This document shows positions 18,765 to 27,508 of a stretch of 57,321 bases of DNA, in pieces. Within the stretch, counting starts at the first letter, position 1. Each line of letters starts with the position of its first letter. This DNA comes from Lachnospiraceae bacterium. GTDB lineage: Bacteria > Bacillota > Clostridia > Lachnospirales > Lachnospiraceae. Location: assembly GCA_024699645.1 (NCBI GenBank), contig JAILPE010000059.1:1-57321 (forward strand), given 5' to 3'. Position numbers and translations under genes: made by a program. The notes beneath the pieces are model-generated. The model was not told the DNA's origin. It did no database searches and saw only the letters and a program-made list of their open reading frames with translations.

Positions 18765-20058
18765 TGTTGGCAAGTCAAGTTTTTTTAATGCATTATGCGG
18801 AGAGCAGATTTCAATCGTTAAGGATTATCCGGGAGTTACACGCGACAGGATCTACGGAGATGCCGAATGGCTCGGAAATACTTTTACGATCATAGATACG
18901 GGCGGAATTGAGCCTGAAAGCAGTGATTTCATCCTTAAATCAATGCGTGAGCAAGCGCAGATAGCGATAGATACTGCCGATGTGATCATTTTTATGGTGG
19001 ATGTCAAAGACGGATTGACCGACCGTGACGGTCAGGTTGCCGATATCCTTCGCAGAAGTCATAAACCATTGGTGTTATGCGTAAACAAAGTTGATGATTT
19101 CAAAAAAATGGAAGCCGATGTTTACGAGTTTTACAATCTCGGACTCGGAGAGCCCTATCCGATTTCTTCGTCGGGGAAAACCGGATTTGGCGAGCTTCTT
19201 GATGCTGTGATAGAATTGTTCCCGAAGAGTGATGATCAGGAAGAAGAGGAGGAACGTCCTCGTATCGCTATCGTAGGTAAACCGAATGTAGGAAAGTCAT
19301 CATTGATCAATAAGATACTCGGCGAGAACAGATGTATAGTGTCGGATGTGGCAGGTACTACAAGAGATGCCGTTGATACTTTGGTAAAGTACGAAGACAA
19401 AGAATACGTTTTTGTTGATACGGCCGGACTGCGCAGGAAGAATAAGATAAAAGAAGAACTCGAAAGGTTCATGGTCATTAGAACGGTATCTGCTGTTGAA
19501 AAAAGCGATATCGTCATTCTTATGATCGATGCGGCAGAAGGTATAAGCGAACAGGATGCCAAGATCGCAGGAATAGCTCATGAGCGCGGCAGAGGTATCA
19601 TCATCGCCGTCAACAAATGGGATGCGATAGAAAAAGACGACAAAACTATATACAAATATCGTGACGAGATATTTCAAATTCTTTCTTTCATTCCTTACGC
19701 CGAAGTGATCTTTATTTCGGCAAAGACCGGTCTGAGGATCAATAAGATATTCGATTCTATCGAAGAAGTGATCCAGAGCCAGAATCTGCGTGTTAAAACA
19801 GGTGTCTTAAATGAGATCATTACAGAAGCTACGGTTCTTGTTCAACCGCCGGCAGATAAAGGAAAAAGATTAAAGATTTTCTATGTCACACAAGTATCGG
19901 TTAAACCGCCGACATTTGTTTGTTTTGTTAACGATAAAGAATTGTTCCATTTTTCATATCAAAGATACATAGAAAATAAGATCCGTGAAACATTCGGATT
20001 TAACGGAACAGCAATAAGACTTCTTATCAGAGAAAGAAGCGAAAAAGATCAAACTTGA
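18727..20058 (+). CDS. der: Ribosome biogenesis GTPase Der (EngA)
   Basis: Two GTPase domains: GRPNVGKSSFFNAL and GKPNVGKSSLINKI; C-terminal KH-like domain. Confidence 0.97.
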   Translation: MSKPIVAIVGRPNVGKSSFFNALCGEQISIVKDYPGVTRDRIYGDAEWLGNTFTIIDTGGIEPESSDFILKSMREQAQIAIDTADVIIFMVDVKDGLTDRDGQVADILRRSHKPLVLCVNKVDDFKKMEADVYEFYNLGLGEPYPISSSGKTGFGELLDAVIELFPKSDDQEEEEERPRIAIVGKPNVGKSSLINKILGENRCIVSDVAGTTRDAVDTLVKYEDKEYVFVDTAGLRRKNKIKEELERFMVIRTVSAVEKSDIVILMIDAAEGISEQDAKIAGIAHERGRGIIIAVNKWDAIEKDDKTIYKYRDEIFQILSFIPYAEVIFISAKTGLRINKIFDSIEEVIQSQNLRVKTGVLNEIITEATVLVQPPADKGKRLKIFYVTQVSVKPPTFVCFVNDKELFHFSYQRYIENKIRETFGFNGTAIRLLIRERSEKDQT

Positions 20059-20075
20059 AACTCGGAGGCATAATT

Positions 20076-20726
20076 ATGAACGCATGGCTCGTAATCTGCA
20101 TAATTATTGTGGGATATTTTATCGGGTCAATTCCATTCGGTTACATTATCGGAAAAATCAATCATATTGATATCAGAAATTACGGAAGCGGAAGCTCGGG
20201 AACTACGAACGCTTTCAGAACCGTAGGAAGGTTAGGCGGGATTCTTACTTTTGTAGGTGATTATTTAAAAGCGTTTATACCGATAATGCTTATCAGATAC
20301 GTGATCTTCCCGGATGAACCCTATATGCATCTGTTTATGCTGATCTTTGGTTTTGCATGTGTTCTGGGACACAATTTCCCGGTCTGGCTTAAATTTAAAG
20401 GCGGAAAAGGAATTGCCGTTACAGCAGGTGTTTGTTCCGGACTCGATTTCCTTATAATACCTTTCGGTGTGGTTTTGTTTGCAATAGTTGTTCTTATTTC
20501 AAAATATGTTTCTTTGGGTTCTTTATGCATATCGATCGTTATTCCGATCTGGATTTTCATCAGAATGTCGGATGATGCATATTTTCCCTGGTTGATCGTT
20601 GTATCATTTTTATATACTCTTTCTGCATTTATCATGCACAGGAAAAATATAAAACGGCTTATTCACGGCGAAGAGAATAAGATCGGACAAAGAGTAAAGA
20701 TTGATAAAAATATCACTGAAAAATGA
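20076..20726 (+). CDS. plsY: Glycerol-3-phosphate acyltransferase PlsY
   Basis: GSIPFGYIIGK, NYGSGSSGTTNAFRTVGRLGGILTFVGDYLKAF, FKGGKGIAVTAG. Confidence 0.95.
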   Translation: MNAWLVICIIIVGYFIGSIPFGYIIGKINHIDIRNYGSGSSGTTNAFRTVGRLGGILTFVGDYLKAFIPIMLIRYVIFPDEPYMHLFMLIFGFACVLGHNFPVWLKFKGGKGIAVTAGVCSGLDFLIIPFGVVLFAIVVLISKYVSLGSLCISIVIPIWIFIRMSDDAYFPWLIVVSFLYTLSAFIMHRKNIKRLIHGEENKIGQRVKIDKNITEK

Positions 20727-20736
20727 GGTGCAAGAA

Positions 20737-21750
20737 ATGACAGTAACTGTACTTGGAGCCGGAACTTGGGGAGTTGCCCTTACAATTCTTTTGTCCGGAA
20801 AAAATATTGATGTTTGTCTTTGGTCATCAGATGAGACGACCGAGATTGATGATCTTAAAAAGAACAGAAAAGAGATCAAAAATCTTCCGGGAGCTTCACT
20901 TCCCGACAGTGTAAGATTAACAAACGACATAGAAGAGGCCCTTACCGTTAATGATCCCGAACTGATCGTTTTTGCGGTAGCTTCTCCTTTTGTCAGAAGG
21001 GTGGCTAAGCTTGTAAGTCCTTATATCAAAGAGGGCAAAAAAATAGTTAATGTTGCTAAAGGCATCGAAGAATCCACACTTAAGACACTGCTCGAAGTGA
21101 TCAATGACGAGATTCCTCAGGGTGACAACAGTGTGCTTTCGGGACCGAGCCATGCCGAGGAAGTTTCAAGACTTATTCCGACTACAGTTGTAGTCGCATC
21201 AAAAACAAAAGAGACGGCAACGTTTATACAGGATATATTTATGACCGACCGCTTCAGAGTCTATACCAGCAATGATATGATCGGAGTCGGTCTGGGTGGC
21301 TCCATAAAGAATGTCATTGCTCTTGCAGCAGGTATTTCGGACGGACTCGGATTCGGAGACAATACAAAAGCTGCACTTATGACGAGAGGCATAGCCGAGA
21401 TCAGCAGACTCGGTACCAAAATGGGATGTAAGATCGAAACTCTTTGCGGATTGTCCGGAATTGGAGATCTTTTTGTTACAGCCACGTCGCATCACAGCAG
21501 AAACTGGAATGCGGGATACCTGATCGGAAAAGGAATGTCTGCGGACGAAGCAATGAAAGAAGTAAAGCAGGTTGTAGAAGGTGTGTTCTGCGCCAAGGCT
21601 GCTCTGAAACTCGCCCGTAAATACAATGTAGAGATGCCGATCATCGAACAGGTCAATTATATTCTGTTCGATCATAAGCCTGCAATGCAGGCAGTTTCTG
21701 ATCTTTTTATGCGAGATAAGACAAAAGAGCATGAAAATGTGGAATGGTAG
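20737..21750 (+). CDS. gpsA: Glycerol-3-phosphate dehydrogenase [NAD(P)+]
   Basis: VLGAGTWGVALTILL; LSGPSHAEEV; GLGGSIKNVIALAAGI. Confidence 0.97.
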   Translation: MTVTVLGAGTWGVALTILLSGKNIDVCLWSSDETTEIDDLKKNRKEIKNLPGASLPDSVRLTNDIEEALTVNDPELIVFAVASPFVRRVAKLVSPYIKEGKKIVNVAKGIEESTLKTLLEVINDEIPQGDNSVLSGPSHAEEVSRLIPTTVVVASKTKETATFIQDIFMTDRFRVYTSNDMIGVGLGGSIKNVIALAAGISDGLGFGDNTKAALMTRGIAEISRLGTKMGCKIETLCGLSGIGDLFVTATSHHSRNWNAGYLIGKGMSADEAMKEVKQVVEGVFCAKAALKLARKYNVEMPIIEQVNYILFDHKPAMQAVSDLFMRDKTKEHENVEW

Positions 21751-21760
21751 AATACTTTTA

Positions 21761-21789
21761 TTGACAAAGCATTAATTAGGGTATATAAT
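21761..21789 (+). promoter_or_regulatory. Consensus sigma-A promoter of the NlpC/P60 gene
   Basis: TTGACA-N17-TATAAT. Confidence 0.85.
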
Positions 21790-21800
21790 TTGACTTGCTA

Positions 21801-21822
21801 TCGTAACAATTTCGTAACAATT
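21801..21822. promoter_or_regulatory. Candidate WalR (YycF)-type box
   Basis: Perfect 11-bp tandem repeat TCGTAACAATT x2; reverse strand reads TGTTAC-N5-TGTTAC. Confidence 0.55.
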
Positions 21823-21848
21823 GTGTTGTTTGAAATGCGAGGTCAAAT

Positions 21849-22955
21849 ATGTTTAAATCAGCAATTAAAAAGATTTCATATCTTTTTATGGCAACAGGAG
21901 CCATGATATTACTCATGGGTTATACTGTTGCTCATGCTGATGTAATAAACGGAGAAACATCACTTTGCGGTGCCTCGTTTGTTATCGACAGTTTTTATGA
22001 TAATGCGGACGACATCATTACAGAAGATGAGGATACGTTTGTATCAACGCTTCTTTCAAACGATATGTCACTTCCCGATAATGCAGCTTTTGCCAAGGTA
22101 GATGCTTTTTTAAATATTCGTAAAGCTGCTACCACAGATTCCGATATCATAGGATATCTTCCCAGAAACGGTGTATGTTATATCATATCCGATCCTGAGT
22201 ATGGTTTTGTAAGAATCTCGTCCGGTGAAGTCGAAGGATATGTCGCCACTGATTATCTTTATACAGGCATAAGCGCCAGATCTAAAGTCGAAGAGATCGC
22301 TCCCGTTAAAGCGACCGTCAATACCGGAGCTGTTAATCTAAGAAAAGCTCCTTCCTTAGAATCTGAAATCGTTACAACTTTATCTAAAAATGAATCTTTA
22401 AATGTTGATAAGAACAATCAGGTTGTTCTCGGCAACGATAAATCCGAATGGGTTACCGTTATCTATAAAGATCAGCCGGCTTATATCCTCAAAAAGTATG
22501 TAAATGTTGGCAGAAACCTTGTTTATGCCTGCACGGTCGAGGAAGTTATAGGCGATATAGGCATTAAAAATGTTACGGCTTTAAGAGCTGCCATAATTAC
22601 AGAAGCAAAGAAACATCTCGGACTTAAATATGTTTGGGGCGGTCTCAGTCTTTCAAAAGGTGCTGATTGTTCCGGATTCTGTTGTGCTGTTTTTGCAAAA
22701 TGCGGCTTTGATCTTCTTGATATAGGTCGTTCATCATATACCCTTGCAGGTTCTTCTTACGGACGTAAAGTAACATACGAAGAAGCAAAACCCGGTGATC
22801 TTGTATTCTACAAGCTTAAAAAGGGTCGTGTTAGTCATGTTGCCATTTATCTCGGCGGCGGAAAGATCATTCATGAGAGCAGTAATTCGGGATGTGCTGT
22901 CATTTCGGATATTGATTGCATGAAAGTTGCGATGATCAAAAATTTTATTGATTGA
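21849..22955 (+). CDS. Secreted NlpC/P60 peptidoglycan endopeptidase with two SH3b-like domains
   Basis: Signal peptide; two SH3b repeats (AFLNIRKAATTDSDIIGYLP, VNLRKAPSLESEIVTTL); GADCSGFCCAVF, GRVSHVAIYLGGGKIIHES. Confidence 0.93.
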   Translation: MFKSAIKKISYLFMATGAMILLMGYTVAHADVINGETSLCGASFVIDSFYDNADDIITEDEDTFVSTLLSNDMSLPDNAAFAKVDAFLNIRKAATTDSDIIGYLPRNGVCYIISDPEYGFVRISSGEVEGYVATDYLYTGISARSKVEEIAPVKATVNTGAVNLRKAPSLESEIVTTLSKNESLNVDKNNQVVLGNDKSEWVTVIYKDQPAYILKKYVNVGRNLVYACTVEEVIGDIGIKNVTALRAAIITEAKKHLGLKYVWGGLSLSKGADCSGFCCAVFAKCGFDLLDIGRSSYTLAGSSYGRKVTYEEAKPGDLVFYKLKKGRVSHVAIYLGGGKIIHESSNSGCAVISDIDCMKVAMIKNFID

Positions 22956-22982
22956 TGGTTTGATTTCATAACATGATAAATG

Positions 22983-23018
22983 CCGAGGTAGATCGTTATC
23001 GAATCTATCTCGGTTTTT
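22983..23018 (+). terminator. Rho-independent terminator of the NlpC/P60 gene
   Basis: CCGAGGTAGAT-...-ATCTATCTCGG followed by TTTTT. Confidence 0.85.
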
Positions 23019-23052
23019 GATGTTTCGGAATATGTTTGATGTGTATGTTCGA

Positions 23053-23081
23053 TTGACTTTTTTGTCATAAACTTATATCAT
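23053..23081 (+). promoter_or_regulatory. Putative sigma-A promoter of the mutS-like gene
   Basis: TTGACT-N17-TATCAT. Confidence 0.5.
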
Positions 23082-23173
23082 TAAGAACAGGTTTTTTATA
23101 CGAAAAATACTTGAAAATGCTCATAAAAAGGGGAATATAAGCATTTCTGAAAGTCAGTCAGGGAGGAAATATA

Positions 23174-24838
23174 ATGGAAGTGGTACTTGTCGTGCTTGGA
23201 CTCGTTATCATTCTTGCGGTAAAAGGAATCTACGACAGAAAGAATCTGAAAAAAAAATTACTTGCGAGAGTTGAATATACATATGGTAAGATACCAGATA
23301 AGAAATTAACCGAAGAGAAAAAAGAATCACTCAAGTATTATCATAAATTACATCCAACACCTTACGATGTGGACGATATCACTTGGAACGATCTAAATAT
23401 GGATAACGTATTCGATCTGGTTAATTCATGTAACAGTGCATATGGCGAAGAATATCTTTATGCTATGTTGCGTTCTCCGCAAGTATCCGAAGAGAAGCTT
23501 AAAGAACGCGGTAATCTGATCAAAATCTTTTCCAAGAAAAAAACACTTCGAAACCAATTATCAATGCACTTTGCAAATATGGGTATCATGAAGAAGATAT
23601 CTGTTTTTGAATACATGGGAAGTCTTAAAAATGCTTCTCTTGAAGGTGCGGGAATACATATATTACTTGATTTTTTATTTGCTCTTTCGATCGCTTATAT
23701 ATTTATTAATCCGCCGTTCGGAATAATAGCATCGATCGTTATGCTCATTGCAAATATATTCACATATTTTAAATACAAGACAAAGATCGAAAATTATTTT
23801 GTTATTATCGGATTTATAGTTAGATCTTTAAAATCGGCCCAGGAGCTTTCTTCGATCAAAGATGAAGAAATACTTCCCTATATGGAACGCCTCAAGAATT
23901 GTGTTAAAGAATTCAACGGTCTCAGACACGGTGCATGGCTTGTTTCGACCACCGGAATGGGATCTTCGGATATGGCTCAGATAATGCTCGATTACCTGAG
24001 AATGTTGTTCCATCTTGATCTTATCAAGTTCAATCTGATGTATAAAACCTTTCTTAACAAAGAGAAGTATTTTAATGAAATATTTGAAACCATCGGCCTT
24101 CTTGACAGTATGATAGCAGTTGCATCTTTCCGTGAAATGATGGGAAGAAACTGCGAACCTGATTTTCATGCCGAAAAGAAGATCAGCGTTGACGGTTTAT
24201 ATCATCCGCTTATAGAAAGCCCGATACCTTCGTCGTTTTCTACCGAAAGAAGCGTTTTACTCACAGGCTCGAATGCATCGGGTAAATCAACGTTTCTTAA
24301 ATCGGTCGCGATCAACCAGATATTGTCACAAACGATATATACGGCTCTTGCGATCGAATTTCACACAACCTTTTTTAATATTATGTCATCTATGGCGTTA
24401 AAAGACGACATTATAGGTGGCCAGAGCTATTATATAGTTGAAATAAGATCCTTAAAGAGGATCATTGAAAGGATGAATGATGAAGTGCCTGTGCTCGTCT
24501 TTATCGATGAAGTGCTCAAGGGCACGAATACCCTCGAAAGAATAGCGGCTTCATCACGTATCCTTTTGTCACTCTCTGCTTCAAGATCGCTTTGTTTTGC
24601 TGCAACTCATGATATCGAATTAACATTTATACTTGAAAACTATTATAATAATTTCCATTTTGAAGAGACTGTCAGCGAAAACGAAGTAATATTTGATTAT
24701 ACTTTAAGAGAAGGACGTGCCGTTTCAAGAAATGCAATAAAACTGCTTTCCATACTCGGATATCCCGATGAGATCATAGAAAGTGCGACAGAAATGGCAC
24801 AAAGCTATCTGACAACAAATGAATGGAAGGTTTTATAA
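23174..24838 (+). CDS. Membrane-anchored MutS-family ATPase
   Basis: N-terminal TM helix plus a further hydrophobic hairpin; C-terminal MutS-type ATPase LLTGSNASGKSTFLKSVAIN, VFIDEVLKGTNTLERIAAS, FAATHDIEL. Confidence 0.88.
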   Translation: MEVVLVVLGLVIILAVKGIYDRKNLKKKLLARVEYTYGKIPDKKLTEEKKESLKYYHKLHPTPYDVDDITWNDLNMDNVFDLVNSCNSAYGEEYLYAMLRSPQVSEEKLKERGNLIKIFSKKKTLRNQLSMHFANMGIMKKISVFEYMGSLKNASLEGAGIHILLDFLFALSIAYIFINPPFGIIASIVMLIANIFTYFKYKTKIENYFVIIGFIVRSLKSAQELSSIKDEEILPYMERLKNCVKEFNGLRHGAWLVSTTGMGSSDMAQIMLDYLRMLFHLDLIKFNLMYKTFLNKEKYFNEIFETIGLLDSMIAVASFREMMGRNCEPDFHAEKKISVDGLYHPLIESPIPSSFSTERSVLLTGSNASGKSTFLKSVAINQILSQTIYTALAIEFHTTFFNIMSSMALKDDIIGGQSYYIVEIRSLKRIIERMNDEVPVLVFIDEVLKGTNTLERIAASSRILLSLSASRSLCFAATHDIELTFILENYYNNFHFEETVSENEVIFDYTLREGRAVSRNAIKLLSILGYPDEIIESATEMAQSYLTTNEWKVL

Positions 24839-24841
24839 CAT

Positions 24842-27508
24842 ATGGAAGAACTTTACACAAGTCTCGATGACGTAAAGAATATGCAATTGTCTCCGTTAAT
24901 GGATCAGTACAAATCCATAAAAGATGAATATAAGGATTGTGTACTGTTCTACAGACTCGGAGATTTCTATGAGATGTTTTTTGAAGATGCGGTGAATGTA
25001 TCCCGGGAGTTAGAGCTTGCACTTACAGGAAAAAACTGCGGTCTTGATAAAAGAGCAGCTATGTGCGGTATACCGTATCATTCTTATGAATCATATCTTT
25101 CCCGTCTTGTCGGAAAAAATTACAGGGTCGCTATCTGTGAGCAGGTGGAGGACCCTGCTCTTGCCAAAGGGCTTGTCAAGAGAGAAGTGATCAGGATAGT
25201 TACTCCCGGCACAAATATGTCTGCCGAGGCGCTTGACGAGAAAAGTAATTCTTTTATCATATGCGTTGTATTCAAAAAAGATCTTTTCGGAATTGCCGCT
25301 GCCGATATATCTACCGGAGAGTTTTTTTTAACCCAGTGTTCCGGCGTAAACGAAACCAGAGACGAAATACTAAGGTATGCGCCTCGTGAGATAATATGTG
25401 ACAGAGAAATCCTCGAAGGAGATCTTGATCCCGAAAATATCGACCCCGCAGGAAATGCGAGAGCCACTTTGATAGCTCCCGAAGACGAAGCGAGCGGTAT
25501 AGAATGCCTGTTTGATCACTTCGGCGGCAAAGAGGAGATATGCGCCGCAGCCAATGATTATCCCACCGGTATTTTGGCCGCTGCCAATCTTTTTACCTAC
25601 CTGAAAAATACACAGAAGAACGATCTTTCAAATCTGACCCGGATCACGACTTATTGCCGCAGTCGTTATATGATCGTCGATAATTCCACAAGAAGAAACC
25701 TTGAACTTCTTGAAACAATGCGAGACAAAGAGAAAAAAGGTTCACTTCTTTGGGTCATCGATAAGTCCAAGACTGCCATGGGCGGAAGATTGTTGAAAAG
25801 CTACATAGAAACGCCTCTTCTTGACACTGACGAGATTAATTTAAGGCTCGACTGTGTCGGAGAACTCAAGAATAATATGATCGACAGAGAGGAGATCAGG
25901 GAATACCTCGGTTCCGTATACGATCTTGAACGTCTTTCGGGTCGTATCAGCTACAGGAATGCTTCTCCGAGAGATCTGAAGGCTTTTGGATCATCTCTTT
26001 ATACTCTGCCTGCGGTCAAAGACCTCTTAAAATGCTTTAACAGTGCCTTGCTCAAAGATATTTACGGATCTTTTGACACTCTTTATGATCTGTACGAGCT
26101 GATAGACAAAGCAATCAGCGAAGAGCCTCCGCTTTCCATAAAGGAAGGTGGGATCATAAGAGCCGGATACAACGAAGAAGTAGATACACTCAGAAATGCA
26201 AAAACCGAAGGTAAAAACTGGCTCATCGAACTTGAACAAAAGAAAAAAGATGAGACAGGTATCAAAAACCTTCGTATCAAATACAATAAAGTCTTCGGAT
26301 ATTATTACGAGGTAACAAATTCCTTTAAAGAGCTTGTTCCTCAAAGCTGGTCAAGAAAACAGACATTAACGGGAGCCGAGCGTTATACAAATGACGAGCT
26401 CAAAGAACTTGAGGACAAGATACTTCATGCACAGGACAGACTTTTCGCGCTTGAATACGATCTGTTCAACGAGATAAGAGATATAATATCCCAAAATATA
26501 GCGAGAGTTTTAAAAACAGCACACAGCATCGCCTTAATAGACGCTATGTGCAGCATAGCACTTGTATCCGAAAGAAACGGTTACGTCAGACCCGTTGTGG
26601 ACAATTCAACTGTGATAGATATCATTGAAGGCCGCCACCCGGTTGTTGAGCAATTTATCGGAAGAGAGAAATTTGTCGATAACGACTGTCTTTTAAATGA
26701 TAAAGGAAGCAGAGTCCTTCTGATAACAGGACCTAATATGGCCGGCAAATCCACATATATGAGGCAAACGGCCCTTATAGTGCTTATGGCTCAATGCGGC
26801 TTTTTTGTACCTGCAAAATCAGCGCATATAGGCATTGTCGACAGGATCTTTACGCGTGTCGGGGCATCGGACGATCTTTCGTCCGGTCAAAGTACCTTTA
26901 TGGTAGAAATGAATGAAGTATCCGTCATTGTCAGAAATGCAACTGAAAAGAGTCTTATCATCCTTGACGAGATAGGAAGAGGGACAAGCACGTTTGACGG
27001 ACTTGCTATCGCCTGGGCAGTACTTGAACATATATGTAACAAAAAACTTATCGGCGCAAAGACAATGTTTGCAACTCACTATCACGAGCTTAACGAACTC
27101 GAAGGCAGGCTTGAAGGCGTAATCAATTACTGTGTGGCTGTTAAGGACGACGGAGAAGATATCGTATTTTTGCGAAAGATAGTCAGAGGCGGTGCAGACA
27201 GGAGCTACGGAATTGAAGTTGCCAAGCTTGCCGGACTTCCGAAATCCATCATCAAAAGAGCTAAGGAAATCACAAAACTGCTTGCCGGAAACGAGATCAC
27301 CGACAGGATCGAAAATGATTTCGCTCCAAAGAGAAGGAAAAGCAACGCTTATGAAAGCGAAGGCCAGATGAATTTCTTTAGTGCCGCACCAAAAATCGAA
27401 TATAAATTCATAGATGAATTAAAAAATCTTGATATTACGACGCTGACACCGATTGATTGCATGAATTACCTCTACAAGATCAAGCAGGAGATTGGAGAAG
27501 AAAAATGA
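24842..27508 (+). CDS. mutS: DNA mismatch repair protein MutS
   Basis: FYRLGDFYEMFFEDA mismatch-binding motif; TGPNMAGKSTYMRQ; DEIGRGTSTFDGLAIAWA. Confidence 0.98.
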   Translation: MEELYTSLDDVKNMQLSPLMDQYKSIKDEYKDCVLFYRLGDFYEMFFEDAVNVSRELELALTGKNCGLDKRAAMCGIPYHSYESYLSRLVGKNYRVAICEQVEDPALAKGLVKREVIRIVTPGTNMSAEALDEKSNSFIICVVFKKDLFGIAAADISTGEFFLTQCSGVNETRDEILRYAPREIICDREILEGDLDPENIDPAGNARATLIAPEDEASGIECLFDHFGGKEEICAAANDYPTGILAAANLFTYLKNTQKNDLSNLTRITTYCRSRYMIVDNSTRRNLELLETMRDKEKKGSLLWVIDKSKTAMGGRLLKSYIETPLLDTDEINLRLDCVGELKNNMIDREEIREYLGSVYDLERLSGRISYRNASPRDLKAFGSSLYTLPAVKDLLKCFNSALLKDIYGSFDTLYDLYELIDKAISEEPPLSIKEGGIIRAGYNEEVDTLRNAKTEGKNWLIELEQKKKDETGIKNLRIKYNKVFGYYYEVTNSFKELVPQSWSRKQTLTGAERYTNDELKELEDKILHAQDRLFALEYDLFNEIRDIISQNIARVLKTAHSIALIDAMCSIALVSERNGYVRPVVDNSTVIDIIEGRHPVVEQFIGREKFVDNDCLLNDKGSRVLLITGPNMAGKSTYMRQTALIVLMAQCGFFVPAKSAHIGIVDRIFTRVGASDDLSSGQSTFMVEMNEVSVIVRNATEKSLIILDEIGRGTSTFDGLAIAWAVLEHICNKKLIGAKTMFATHYHELNELEGRLEGVINYCVAVKDDGEDIVFLRKIVRGGADRSYGIEVAKLAGLPKSIIKRAKEITKLLAGNEITDRIENDFAPKRRKSNAYESEGQMNFFSAAPKIEYKFIDELKNLDITTLTPIDCMNYLYKIKQEIGEEK

